From: Sulfomarinibacter sp963741385
GTDB lineage: Bacteria; Acidobacteriota; Thermoanaerobaculia; Thermoanaerobaculales; Sulfomarinibacteraceae
Direction of reading: 5' to 3'
NCBI GenBank assembly: GCA_963741385.1
Contig: CAVUHO010000014.1
Span: forward strand, 372,001 to 436,000
Length of the DNA: 64,000 bases
Part shown: positions 42,873 to 51,355 of the stretch, piece by piece
How the letters are laid out: every line of letters starts with the position of its first letter
How positions within the stretch are numbered: the first letter of the stretch is position 1
The notes under the pieces: generated by a model
Told to the model about the DNA's origin: nothing
Database searches by the model: none
What the model saw: the letters and a program-made list of their open reading frames with translations, nothing else
Made by a program: the position numbers and the translations under genes

Positions 42873-44296
42873 CCACCCGGCACGACCTGACGGTGGCGCC
42901 GGACCTCGAAGGCTCCCGTCTCGACAGCTGCCTCACCGGGCTCAAACCCGAGTGGTCGCGGTCGCGCGCCCGCAAGCTCATCGATGACGGTCATGTGACG
43001 GTCAACGGCGCACCGGTCAAGGCCGCCTACAAAGTCCGCGTGGGCGACGAGATCGTGGTCCTCGAGCCCCCCATCGCGACCCTCGACACCGCACCCGAGG
43101 ACATCCCCCTCGACATCCTCTACGAGGACGGCGACCTGCTGGTCATCAACAAACCGGCCGGTCTGGTGATCCACCCAGCGGCCGGCAACCCGAGGGGGAC
43201 GTTGGTCAACGCCCTGCTCCACCACTGCACGGACCTCTCAGGCATCGGCGGCGTCGAGAGGCCAGGCATCGTCCACCGGCTCGACAAGGAGACCACCGGT
43301 CTCATGGTGGTGGCGAAGACCGACCGCGCCCACCTCGCGCTCTCGTTGGCCTTCAAAAAACGTGAAATCGCCAAGACCTATCTCGCGGTCTGCTATGGCG
43401 TGCCCGCGGAGGTCGATGGCGTGATCGACGCCCCCATCGACCGCCACCGGAGGGAACGCCAACAAATGGCGGTGGTGAAGACCGGGCGCCCGGCGCGAAC
43501 CCTGTTTCACGTCGAGGAGGCGTTCGCCGACACCGCTCTCGTCAGCTGCCGGCTCATGACCGGGCGAACCCACCAAATCCGGGTTCATATGGCCCACATC
43601 GGGCACGCCCTGGTGGGCGATCCCGTCTATTCGGGCCGCCAGTGGCGCAATCTCGCCGGCACGACGTTGCAACTCGCCTGCCGGACCTTCCCGCGCCAGG
43701 CCCTGCACGCGTGGCGGCTCGGCTTCACCCACCCGGTGACCCACGAGGAGGTCGCGTTCGAGGCCCCGATCCCCGACGACATGGCCGGGTTGATCGAGCT
43801 CCTGCGATCGCAAGTTAAACGTTTGAACGTTCAATGTTGGAACGTTGAACGTTTGAACGTTTCCCAGCCCAACCGGCAGCCGGGACGGCTGCCCCACAAT
43901 TCGACCCGGGCCCGATTGTGGGGCACGCGTCCCCCGTGCCGGCCGGGTGGGTGGAGCCATCAGTCCACCAGCCTCGTTCCGACGAATGGAGCGGAGCGGC
44001 CACCCCTCCCTCTGTCATCCCGACCGAGGGAGCGGAGCGACCACTCCTCCCTCTGTCATCCCGACCGAGGGAGCGGAGCGACCACTCCTCCCTCTGTCAT
44101 CCCGACCGAGGGAGCGGAGCGACCGAGCGGAGGGATCTGGGGGCTGGCTATCGGAACAGCGTTGCCTGGAGCCCCCACCCAGATCCCTCCGCTACGGCCC
44201 TTCGGGCCTTCGGTCGGGATGACAGGGATGAAATACCTTCTGGCATTCGGTCGGGATGACAGGGACGAAATACCTTCTGGCATTCGGTCGGGATGA
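42869..44296 (+). CDS. rluD: RluD-type 23S rRNA pseudouridine synthase, reading frame extended through repeats
   Basis: The first ~315 residues are a complete RluA-family enzyme. An S4 domain (SRLDSCLTGLKPEWSRSRAR) is followed by a catalytic domain with Asp139 in GIVHRLDKETTGL. RLMTGRTHQIRVHMAHIGH and VGDPVYSG come later. RluD-type enzymes modify helix 69 of 23S rRNA. The native end is near 43812. From there the frame stays open for about 160 more residues through repeat families C, B and A (NRQPGRLPHNS; VIPTEGAERP repeated), reaching 475 residues. The tail is probably an accident of repeat insertion. GTG at 42869 overlaps the lgt stop. Confidence 0.9.
   Translation: MTTRHDLTVAPDLEGSRLDSCLTGLKPEWSRSRARKLIDDGHVTVNGAPVKAAYKVRVGDEIVVLEPPIATLDTAPEDIPLDILYEDGDLLVINKPAGLVIHPAAGNPRGTLVNALLHHCTDLSGIGGVERPGIVHRLDKETTGLMVVAKTDRAHLALSLAFKKREIAKTYLAVCYGVPAEVDGVIDAPIDRHRRERQQMAVVKTGRPARTLFHVEEAFADTALVSCRLMTGRTHQIRVHMAHIGHALVGDPVYSGRQWRNLAGTTLQLACRTFPRQALHAWRLGFTHPVTHEEVAFEAPIPDDMAGLIELLRSQVKRLNVQCWNVERLNVSQPNRQPGRLPHNSTRARLWGTRPPCRPGGWSHQSTSLVPTNGAERPPLPLSSRPRERSDHSSLCHPDRGSGATTPPSVIPTEGAERPSGGIWGLAIGTALPGAPTQIPPLRPFGPSVGMTGMKYLLAFGRDDRDEIPSGIRSG
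43814..43862. repeat. Repeat family C, AACGTT/AACGTTTGAACGTT array, copy 1
   Basis: Overlapping palindromic units such as AAACGTTTGAACGTTCAA and GGAACGTTGAACGTTTG are packed in about 50 bp. The related unit at 59394-59420 sits beside a family B element too. It lies at the native 3' end of rluD. Confidence 0.7.
43871..43950. repeat. Repeat family B, copy 2 (double-hairpin, opposite orientation)
   Basis: It reads GGCAGCCGGGACGGCTGCC, CCACAA, a variable centre, TTGTGGGGCACGCG and a degenerate CGTGCC half. The order of the two hairpins is reversed relative to copies 1 and 3. It lies inside the extended rluD frame. Confidence 0.85.
44013..44135. repeat. Repeat family A, 41-bp tandem units (three copies)
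   Basis: Units starting TGTCATCCCGACCGAGGGAG begin at 44013, 44054 and 44095, a period of 41 bp. The last unit runs into GACCGAGCGGAGGGATCTGG. They form the left arm of a large inverted structure whose right arm is the 37-bp array at 44211-44409. Confidence 0.9.
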
Positions 44297-44409
44297 CAGG
44301 GATGAAATACCTTCGGGCCTTCGGTCGGGATGACAGGGATGAAATACCTTCTGGCATTCGGTCGGGATGACAGGGATGAAGAACCTTCAGGCCTTCGGTC
44401 GGGATGACA
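44170..44409. repeat. Repeat family A, 37-bp tandem units (six copies, inverted relative to the 41-bp array)
   Basis: CGGTCGGGATGACAGGGATG-like units begin at 44211, 44248, 44285, 44322, 44359 and 44396, a constant 37-bp period. They alternate between GGCATT and GGCCTT before each unit. The array is preceded by GCCCCCACCCAGATCCCTCC (from about 44171), which pairs with the left array. There are no spacers, so it is not a CRISPR. Confidence 0.9.
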
Positions 44410-44500
44410 TGAATTGAGATTCCCGTTCAGATAGAACACCACGTGAGGCAACCGCTCCATCGTTCCCATATGAGGCCGACGGATGGTTTGAGAATTGGGT

Positions 44501-45140
44501 TTACGCCTCCAGGGCGTGCAGGAGGCGCTCGCGAAGTGCGGGGGCGAGGCGTGGGTCGGCGAGGGCGGCGCTGAGATCGGCCCTCGGTGTCCAGGTCGTC
44601 GAGTTGTTCCAGCTCGGACCAGGTGACGCGCAGCTGCTCGAGCCGGCGCCGGGTCGCCGCCAGGGTGTCCGGGCTCGACCACGGGATGCCGCTGAACAGA
44701 TCGACGCCCGGGCGCCGTTGCGCCACCAACCAATAGCCGCCGTCTGAAGCGGGTCCGAGGACCGCGGCCGCCGTGTCAAGGGCCCTCTCCGCGGATCGGA
44801 GATGATCGACACCCAGGTTGGGGACGTCCGAACCGACGATGAGCACGCGATCGTAGCCCTCACCGAACCGCACCTCGAAGGCCTTCAGCATGCGGTTTCC
44901 GAGGTCGGCGCCGCTCTGCACCTCCCACCGCCACCCGAGGCACCCGGTCCAGGCCGGCGAAGGCGGCTCCGCCAGCGAGAGCACAAGGTCGAATCCCGTC
45001 CCGGCAGCCACGGCGAGGGTGTTCTCGAACAGCGCTGCATACACGGCGGCAGCCGCGATCCCGCCGACGGTCGCCGCCAGCCGCGTTTTGGCCCGTCCCG
45101 GCACCGGTTCGCGCGCGAACACGACGACCGCGGTCCTCAC
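44501..45140 (-). CDS. TIGR04282/DUF2064-type glycosyltransferase (one-base frameshift near the 3' end)
   Basis: About 212 residues if one base is removed. VVFAREPVPGRAKTRLA is the nucleotide-binding N-terminus, and VLIVGSDVPNLGVDHL the metal-binding Asp motif. GPASDGGYWLVAQR is typical of this family, which is usually annotated as arsenosugar biosynthesis glycosyltransferase. After QLDDLDTE the frame shifts. Deleting one base in the GGG run at 44581-44583 restores ADLSAALADPRLAPALRERL and a TAA at 44501. Otherwise the frame runs with an Arg/Pro-rich tail to 44427. The length to 44501 is 3n+1. It overlaps the next gene by four bases. Confidence 0.82.
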
Positions 45141-45829
45141 CGGGCGGTTCCGTACCAGCGCGCCAGGGTCGCCGGCGATACCCCGAGTCTGAAGAGAGAC
45201 GGAAACACGAGCATCATCAGCCGCGCCCGCACCGGGAACCTCTCGGTCCGCCGCGCGGTTGTTTGAATGGAGAGCGGCATCCGGTGGATCCGCCCGACCC
45301 GGCGGCAGGCACGGGCAAACGCGAAGTCCTCCATCAGGGGGATGTCGGGAAAGCCCCCCACCCGATCAAAGACCTCGCGACGCACGGCAAATCCCTGATC
45401 GCCGTACGGCAGGCGGAAACCACGGGACCGGAGGTCGAGGGTCTCGAGCCACAATCCGCGCAGCTTCGACGGCGCGAGCGGGGATGACGGTTCGGTGCGC
45501 AGCCGGAAGCACGCGAGGGCGTTCCCGGGATCCGCGAGAGCGGTGGTGACGGCATCGTACCAGCCGGACGGGAGGTGGCAATCGGAGTGGACAAAGAGCA
45601 GAGTGGCGTTGTCCGTCGCCGCTGCGCCCCGGTTGAGCTGTCCGCCCCTGCCCGGCGGACCCTCCACCACCACCGCTCCGAACGACCTGGCTCGCCGAAC
45701 CGTGCCGTCCGTGCTGCCGCCGTCGGAAACCACGACCGTCACATCCGCCCCCCGCCCGATCGCCCGGAGACACTCCTCGATCGTGCGCTCTTCGCAGAGA
45801 GTGGGGATGACGACGGTCAGGTTCGGCAT
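45137..45829 (-). CDS. TIGR04283-type family 2 glycosyltransferase
   Basis: 230 residues. VVIPTLCEERTIEECL, VVVSDGGSTDGT (nucleotide and DxD-like motifs), GRGGQLNRGA and FVHSDCHLP are the features of this GT2 subfamily, which regularly pairs with TIGR04282 enzymes. YGDQGFAVRREVFDRVGGF follows. The pair is annotated as arsenosugar-related in other genomes, but no ArsM/ArsS-type gene is nearby, so the substrate is open. It is upstream of and overlaps the TIGR04282-type gene by four bases. Divergent from the Rieske gene. Confidence 0.85.
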   Translation of the reverse strand: MPNLTVVIPTLCEERTIEECLRAIGRGADVTVVVSDGGSTDGTVRRARSFGAVVVEGPPGRGGQLNRGAAATDNATLLFVHSDCHLPSGWYDAVTTALADPGNALACFRLRTEPSSPLAPSKLRGLWLETLDLRSRGFRLPYGDQGFAVRREVFDRVGGFPDIPLMEDFAFARACRRVGRIHRMPLSIQTTARRTERFPVRARLMMLVFPSLFRLGVSPATLARWYGTAR

Positions 45830-45872
45830 GCACCGGCGATTCTATCCCGGGAATCCGTTATCATCCCGGTCC

Positions 45873-46232
45873 ATGGAACGCATCGCCTCGCTCACCGAGA
45901 TCCCGTCCGACGGCCTCCGTTTTTCTTACAAGGACGGGCCCTTCGACGAAGAGGGCATCCTCCTCAAACTCGGCGACGGCCGGGTCCGTGCCTATAAGAA
46001 CGAGTGCCGCCACCTGCCCATGCGTCTGGATGACCGCGAACCGCGGGATTTCTGGGACCCGACAAAGACCCATCTGGTGTGCAACTCCCACGGTGCACGC
46101 TATCGCCAGGAGGATGGTCTCTGCGTCAGCGGCCCCTGCGAGGGCTCGCACCTGCGCCCTTTGCCGATCGCGATCGAGGACGGCTCCGTCTATCTCGACA
46201 CATCACGGATCGGCGGTTTCTTCGCCATCTAA
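45873..46232 (+). CDS. Rieske-type [2Fe-2S] protein
   Basis: 119 residues. The ligands are C-x-H in NECRHLPMRLDD and C-x2-H in VCNSHGARYRQEDG. GPCEGSHLRPLPIAIEDG matches the usual C-terminal strand. It resembles the small soluble ferredoxins of dioxygenase-type systems. ATG at 45873; longer frames upstream have no coding character. It converges on phhA with a 15-bp gap, so the two genes are not one operon. Confidence 0.88.
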   Translation: MERIASLTEIPSDGLRFSYKDGPFDEEGILLKLGDGRVRAYKNECRHLPMRLDDREPRDFWDPTKTHLVCNSHGARYRQEDGLCVSGPCEGSHLRPLPIAIEDGSVYLDTSRIGGFFAI

Positions 46233-46247
46233 CCCCGTGCCCGGGAA

Positions 46248-47054
46248 TCACATGGATCGAACGAACTCGTCCATGCGGTCGAAGGCCTCGCCGATCGACC
46301 CGACGCTCCACAGCAGGGGCTGGTAGGTGGTGATCGGGTAGGTCGTGTCCTTCGCCTTCCAGGGGTCGAACGGCCGGATCTCCACCGCCCCCGACAGGGC
46401 GTGCTCGAGCTCGCCGAAGCTCGACAGCAGACCGGCGCCGTAGGCGCGCAACCCTCCCGTCTCCTGGAGGACGCCGTACTCGATGGTGAACCAGTACAGA
46501 GTCGCCAACTGCTCCACCTGTCGGTCGTTCGCCGTCAACGACCCTTCCCCGATCTTCTGCGACAGATCGGCAAACTCGGGGATGGCGAGCATCGGCGCGT
46601 GGCCCATGAGCTCGTGCACGATGTCCGGCTCCGGCGTGTAGAGGGGCTGGGAGTGGTGGCGGATGTACTGGGTCGCGCAGAAGACTCTTCGGGACAACGC
46701 CCCCAGGAACTGGCGCGCCGACACCAACCCCGCCACCGGCTGCAGCGAGAAACCCGTTCGTTCGGTCAGAAACGAACTTACATCCGCGAGCTGGGGCACC
46801 TCGTCGCCACGGTAGCCGATGGCCCCGGCGACCTCGAGGAACTCGCGGCAGGCGTGGGTCGGGTACAGAGCCGTCAACTTTTCGAACACGGTCGCCCAGG
46901 TCTCCCGCTCGGAGTGGGTGTACTCGACCCGCTGCGGCGGTTCGCCCGAACCCAGCGGCGGCGCGAGGATGGCGATCTCGTCCCGCCGGCGGCGGTAGTC
47001 CGGGTCGCTGAAACCCGGGTGGTCGGCCTCGAGATCGACGATGTGTTCGCGCAT
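46248..47054 (-). CDS. phhA: Phenylalanine-4-hydroxylase
   Basis: 268 residues. The iron ligands are His147 and His152 in DIVHELMGHAP and Glu192 in WFTIEYGV. VEYTHSERETWATVF, FLGALSRRVFCATQYIRHHS and YGAGLLSSFGELEHAL are family hallmarks. It converts phenylalanine to tyrosine using tetrahydropterin and O2. ATG at 47054 follows GGGGAGG. It implies an aerobic or microaerobic lifestyle. It is divergent from the sigma factor gene. Confidence 0.95.
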   Translation of the reverse strand: MREHIVDLEADHPGFSDPDYRRRRDEIAILAPPLGSGEPPQRVEYTHSERETWATVFEKLTALYPTHACREFLEVAGAIGYRGDEVPQLADVSSFLTERTGFSLQPVAGLVSARQFLGALSRRVFCATQYIRHHSQPLYTPEPDIVHELMGHAPMLAIPEFADLSQKIGEGSLTANDRQVEQLATLYWFTIEYGVLQETGGLRAYGAGLLSSFGELEHALSGAVEIRPFDPWKAKDTTYPITTYQPLLWSVGSIGEAFDRMDEFVRSM

Positions 47055-47172
47055 GGTCCTCCCCGCTTCAGTGTCCGCCAGTACTATGGCACGCCGCCGA
47101 AAAGCCGCGCAAGACAGATTGCGGCACACTGAAGGGGAATTTTCGTTAATGTATCCAGCGGAGGACCGTTTC

Positions 47173-47751
47173 ATGGTTGACGACGAACGTCAGGAGGCGC
47201 CAGTGGAAGCAGCTCTCGTCAATCGACAACCGGATCCGGGCGGCTGGCTCGAGACGATTTATCGCGAGCACGCGAGAATCGTCCTCCAGGCAGCCTACCG
47301 CGTCACCGGCAGCGCCTCCGATGCCGAGGACGTCCTGCAGACCGTGTTCACCCGTCTCGCCGGACGCTCCGATCCGCCCGATTTCACAACCGGTTCGAGC
47401 GCCTACCTGCGGCGGGCCGCCACCAACGCGGCCCTCGACATCGTCCAGTCGCGGTACGCCCGCTCAGGCGTGTCCCTCGAGGTGAGCGACGACGGCGTGC
47501 ATCGTGACCCCGCCCCGGAGCCCGACCGCCAGCAGCTCGGGCGTGAGCTGCACGAACAGCTCCGGCGCGCCCTCACGAAACTCAGCCGGCGCGGCGCGGA
47601 GATCTTCACCCTTCGCTATTTCGAGGGCCTCGACAACACCGAGATCGCCGAACACCTCGGCACGACCCCCGGCACCGTGGCCGTCACCCTGCACCGGGCG
47701 CGGACCCAACTCAAGACCGAAATGGCCCCATTCATGGGAGGACTCCAATGA
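47173..47751 (+). CDS. ECF-family RNA polymerase sigma factor
   Basis: 192 residues. Sigma region 2 includes ETIYREHARIVLQAAYRVTG and DAEDVLQTVFTRL. Region 4 includes GAEIFTLRYFEGLDNTEIAE and GTTPGTVAVTLHRARTQLK. ATG at 47173 follows GGAGG eight bases upstream and is preferred over ATG 47149. The stop overlaps the anti-sigma gene by four bases, so the two proteins are probably made in fixed ratio. The operon also has two ABC exporters. Confidence 0.93.
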   Translation: MVDDERQEAPVEAALVNRQPDPGGWLETIYREHARIVLQAAYRVTGSASDAEDVLQTVFTRLAGRSDPPDFTTGSSAYLRRAATNAALDIVQSRYARSGVSLEVSDDGVHRDPAPEPDRQQLGRELHEQLRRALTKLSRRGAEIFTLRYFEGLDNTEIAEHLGTTPGTVAVTLHRARTQLKTEMAPFMGGLQ

Positions 47752-50408
47752 CCGATCACACCCACGATTCAGACGAAATCCTCGACCGCACCGCGGCCGA
47801 AATCGGTTCCCAGCGGCTCGACGCGGAAAGCGAGAACCGGATTACCGATCGCGTCTGGCAGAAGCTCGCTGCCGAAAAACGCGGTCAGCCGGCCCTGCGC
47901 TCCTGCGACGACTTCCAGCGTGAGATCCCTGCCTACGTCGCCGGCTCGCTGCCGGAAGCGCGCGCGCTGCTGGTGGGCGATCACACACGGGGCTGCGTCG
48001 CCTGCCGGCGTGCGCTGATGGCCGAGCGCGGCGAGCTCCGCGAAACCGGCCCCACCCGGGTGGCCGCCGACCGCTCGCGTACGACCCGCGTTTTCCTGCG
48101 GGTGGCTGCGGCCGCGGTCCTCATCCTGACCGGCGTCGCCTCGGTGCGGCTGGTCGGAAACTTCATGGCCGACCGCAACCTTCGCGCGACCGTGGCGTCG
48201 GTGGACGGGTCGCTGCAGCTCGTGAGCGCCGACGGCACCACCGATCTCGACCCGGGTCGCGGCCTCCTGGCGCGCCAGGTCGTCCGTACCACCAAGAACT
48301 CCGGTGCCATGATCCGCCTCGCCGACGGCTCGATGGTTGAGATGAACGAGCGCTCCGAAATCGAACTCAGGGCGTCACGCCGCGGCACCACGATCGACCT
48401 GCAGCGCGGCAACATCATCGTCCACGCCTCCGACCAGCACGGCGGGCGGCTCTATGTCGCAACCGCCGACTGCGAGGTCGCGGTCAAGGGCACCATCTTC
48501 TCGGTCAACCACGGTCTCAAGGGCTCGCGGGTGTCGGTCATCGAGGGCGAGGTCGTGGTCCGCGAGGGCGCGACCAGCGCCGTGCTCCTGCCCGGCGACC
48601 AGATCACCACCAACAAACGCCTTCGCCACGTTCCCCTCGAACAGGACTTTGCCTGGAGCCGCGACGCAGAGGTGCACCGCCAGCTCCTGCGCGAGCTGAC
48701 CTCCCTGCAGAAAGCAGTGGCGGCGGCGGTCGACCACGCGCCCCCGCGCACCTCGACCTTCCTGCTCGATCTCTCTCCAGCCGACACCTTCATCTACGCC
48801 GCCATGCCCAACATCACAGACGGACTCGCCGACGCCCGCGCCGCATTCGAAGAGCGCCTGGCCGCCAGCCCGGTGCTCAACGAGTGGTGGCAGACTCAGA
48901 TCGTCGCCAGCGGAGTCGAGAGCGAGATTGACCAGATGTTGGATCGCCTGCAGCCCCTCGGCGAGGCGATCGGCGATGAAGCCGTCATCGCCGTCCCCCA
49001 GAGCGTCATCGAAGGGCACGGCATGCCGCTCTTCATGGCCGAACTCGACGACGCAGCCTCGTTCCGGGCCGAGCTCGAAGCCCTGGTGGAACAGGCCAAC
49101 AACGAGGCTGGGGGCGCCGTCGAGGTCGCGATCATCGATGACCCGCGCACCGCGCCGCCGACCGGGGCCGAAGTGGTTCTGTGGGTGGCGGGTGATCTGT
49201 TTGCGGCAAGCTCCGATCTCGAAAGCCTCAAAGCGCTTGCCGACCGGGTCGATAACGCCTCCGCGCGCACCTTTGCCGGCACCCGTCTCCACACCCGCCT
49301 CGCCGAAGCCTACGCCGACGGTGTCTCCTGGTTGCTCGGCGCCGACGTCAAAGCGGTCATCTCCGGGGCCGTGGCGTCGATGCCGGCGGCTGAGGCGGCC
49401 ATGGCGGAACGCCTCGGCGTCCTCGACATCACCACCCTGATCGTCGAGCGCCACCGGGACGGCGAGTGGTACGCCACCAATGGCGAGCTCCTGTTCTCGG
49501 CCCAACGCAAGGGGATCATGGCGTGGCTCGCCGCCCCGGCCCCCATGGGCAGCCTCGATTTCGTGTCGCCGCAGGCCTACGTCGCGGCCGCCGCGGTCAC
49601 CCGCGACCCGGCGGAGATGTTCGACGAACTGCTGGCGATCCTGGCCGAGCGCGACCCGGAAGCCTGGGCCGAACTTCAGCTCTCGCAGGAACAGATCGGC
49701 ATCGATCTCCGCGACGGCCTCGCAGCCACCCTGGGCGGTGAGGCGACCTTCGCGCTCGACGGACCCATGCTGCCGGTGCCGTCGTGGAAGCTGATCGTCG
49801 AGGTCTACGACCCCGCCACCCTGGTCCACACCCTCGGCAGCGCCATCGCGCAGCTCAATTCCAAGCTGGCCACCGAAGGGGCGGCCCCGGTCCTGCTCGA
49901 TGAGCAGTCGTTCTCCGGACGCACCTACTACACGTTGCGCCGTGAGGGTCTCGACGGTCTCGCGGTCTTCACCGCCACCGACGGCTACATGGTGTTCGGT
50001 CCGAGCCGGGGGGTCGTCGACCAGGCGATCGCCCAGCGCGCTTCCGGGATCACCCTGGCGAAATCGGACGCCTTCAGGGGGATGCTCCCGGACAACGGTC
50101 ACACCGACTGCTCGGCGCTGGTCTACCGCGACCTCGAAGGGCTCATGAGTGCTGTCCCCGCCGCCCTGATGGAGCAGTTCGAGCTTGCGGGCGCCGTCGG
50201 CGACGGACTCAGCACCGGGCTGGTCTGCGTGTTCGGCGGTGATGACCGGATCACCGTCAGCGCCACCGGCGGCAGCCTTCTCGGCATCGGTTCCGCGTTG
50301 GGGCTGGCCACCGCCATCCACGAGGAGGCGGCCACCGTCGCGAATGTCCACCCAACCGGGGCAGTCGCGGTCATCGGCGACAGAAACGCTGTATCATCCC
50401 GGGGATGA
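47748..50408 (+). CDS. Anti-sigma / FecR-domain membrane protein with large extracytoplasmic domain
   Basis: 886 residues. The N-terminal cytoplasmic part has a zinc-finger anti-sigma-like motif (His79, Cys83, Cys86 in DHTRGCVACRR). A membrane helix (about 114-136) follows. The FecR-like beta domain (about 140-300) includes GRGLLARQVVRTTKNSGAMI and VKGTIFSVN. The remaining ~570 residues are a repeated alpha/beta region (FLLDLSPADTFIYAAMP; MPLFMAELDDAASFRAELEA), loosely like DUF3352-type domains. It probably holds the ECF sigma factor inactive until a periplasmic signal. It overlaps the genes on both sides. Confidence 0.8.
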   Translation: MTDHTHDSDEILDRTAAEIGSQRLDAESENRITDRVWQKLAAEKRGQPALRSCDDFQREIPAYVAGSLPEARALLVGDHTRGCVACRRALMAERGELRETGPTRVAADRSRTTRVFLRVAAAAVLILTGVASVRLVGNFMADRNLRATVASVDGSLQLVSADGTTDLDPGRGLLARQVVRTTKNSGAMIRLADGSMVEMNERSEIELRASRRGTTIDLQRGNIIVHASDQHGGRLYVATADCEVAVKGTIFSVNHGLKGSRVSVIEGEVVVREGATSAVLLPGDQITTNKRLRHVPLEQDFAWSRDAEVHRQLLRELTSLQKAVAAAVDHAPPRTSTFLLDLSPADTFIYAAMPNITDGLADARAAFEERLAASPVLNEWWQTQIVASGVESEIDQMLDRLQPLGEAIGDEAVIAVPQSVIEGHGMPLFMAELDDAASFRAELEALVEQANNEAGGAVEVAIIDDPRTAPPTGAEVVLWVAGDLFAASSDLESLKALADRVDNASARTFAGTRLHTRLAEAYADGVSWLLGADVKAVISGAVASMPAAEAAMAERLGVLDITTLIVERHRDGEWYATNGELLFSAQRKGIMAWLAAPAPMGSLDFVSPQAYVAAAAVTRDPAEMFDELLAILAERDPEAWAELQLSQEQIGIDLRDGLAATLGGEATFALDGPMLPVPSWKLIVEVYDPATLVHTLGSAIAQLNSKLATEGAAPVLLDEQSFSGRTYYTLRREGLDGLAVFTATDGYMVFGPSRGVVDQAIAQRASGITLAKSDAFRGMLPDNGHTDCSALVYRDLEGLMSAVPAALMEQFELAGAVGDGLSTGLVCVFGGDDRITVSATGGSLLGIGSALGLATAIHEEAATVANVHPTGAVAVIGDRNAVSSRG

Positions 50409-51355
50409 CGGCCCCTCACACGACACCGCCGCCGGCGATCGAGCTCGACGGTCTTTCCGTCACGTTGGGCGGCCGGCCCATCCTGACTGATCTGCGCGCC
50501 TCGTTGACGGGGCGCGCGATCGGCCTGCTCGGCCCCAACGGCGCCGGCAAGACGACGCTTCTGCGGACGATGCTGGGGTTTTACCAACCGTTCACGGGCA
50601 ACGTCAGCGTCCTCGGTCTGTCGCTCAGGAGTGAGGCCAAGGAGCTGAGGGCTCACGTCGGTTACATGCCCGAGAACGACGCCTTCGTGGCCGGGATGAC
50701 CGCCGTCCACTTCGTTCGGCTGATGGCCGAGCTCAGCGGTCTGCCGCCCGAACCCGCCCTGGAACGCGCCCACGAAGCGCTCTTCTACGTTGGTCTCGGC
50801 GAGGCGCGCTACCGCAAGATCGGCACCTTCTCGACCGGGATGAAACAGATGGTGAAGCTGGCGCAGGCCCTGGTCCACGGGCCCACCCTGCTCATGCTCG
50901 ACGAACCCACCAACGGTCTCGACCCGCCGGCCCGCAAACGCATGTTGGACCTGGTACTCGACATCCGCAACCGCGGCGAGACCCATCTCCTGATTTCGTC
51001 TCACCTGCTGCGCGACGTCGAGTCGGTGTGCGACGAGGTCATCATCCTCAAAGGGGGCAGGATCGCCGCGACCTGCGATCTGGAGGCCGAACGCCGGGCC
51101 AACCGTTCGTTCGTCGAGATCGAGCTGCAGGCGCCGGAACCGGCCTTTGCCGAGGCGCTGGGCGAACTCGGCTGCGAGCTGGCGGTGCAGGACGCGGCAC
51201 GGCTCAAGCTGGTGATGCCCGGCAATCGTTCGGTGCGCGACCTCTACGCCGCCGCCGATAAGCTCGGGGTCGGGATCCGCCACCTCGACATCAAACGCGA
51301 TTCGCTGCAGGACATCTTCCTGCGCGCCATGGAGGTCAACCATGGCAGTGTATGA
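50405..51355 (+). CDS. ABC transporter ATP-binding protein (ABC-2 type exporter)
   Basis: 316 residues. Walker A GPNGAGKTTLL, Q-loop region VGYMPENDAF, signature FSTGMKQMVKLAQAL (STGM in place of LSGGQ), Walker B LLMLDEPTNGLD and H-loop ISSHLL. The final ~90 residues form an accessory domain (VEIELQAPEPAFAEALGELG). It pairs with the permease that follows. ATG at 50405 overlaps the FecR-domain gene by four bases. Confidence 0.94.
   Translation: MTAPHTTPPPAIELDGLSVTLGGRPILTDLRASLTGRAIGLLGPNGAGKTTLLRTMLGFYQPFTGNVSVLGLSLRSEAKELRAHVGYMPENDAFVAGMTAVHFVRLMAELSGLPPEPALERAHEALFYVGLGEARYRKIGTFSTGMKQMVKLAQALVHGPTLLMLDEPTNGLDPPARKRMLDLVLDIRNRGETHLLISSHLLRDVESVCDEVIILKGGRIAATCDLEAERRANRSFVEIELQAPEPAFAEALGELGCELAVQDAARLKLVMPGNRSVRDLYAAADKLGVGIRHLDIKRDSLQDIFLRAMEVNHGSV

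Noticed and set aside
44013..44409. Possible CRISPR array (evenly spaced repeats)
   Set aside because: The units are contiguous tandem repeats of 41 and 37 bp with no unique spacers, and no cas genes are present.
47125..47172. ECF-type promoter (GGAATTTT and CGTTA) before the sigma gene
   Set aside because: The two elements are only a few bases apart, far from the usual 16-17 bp spacing.
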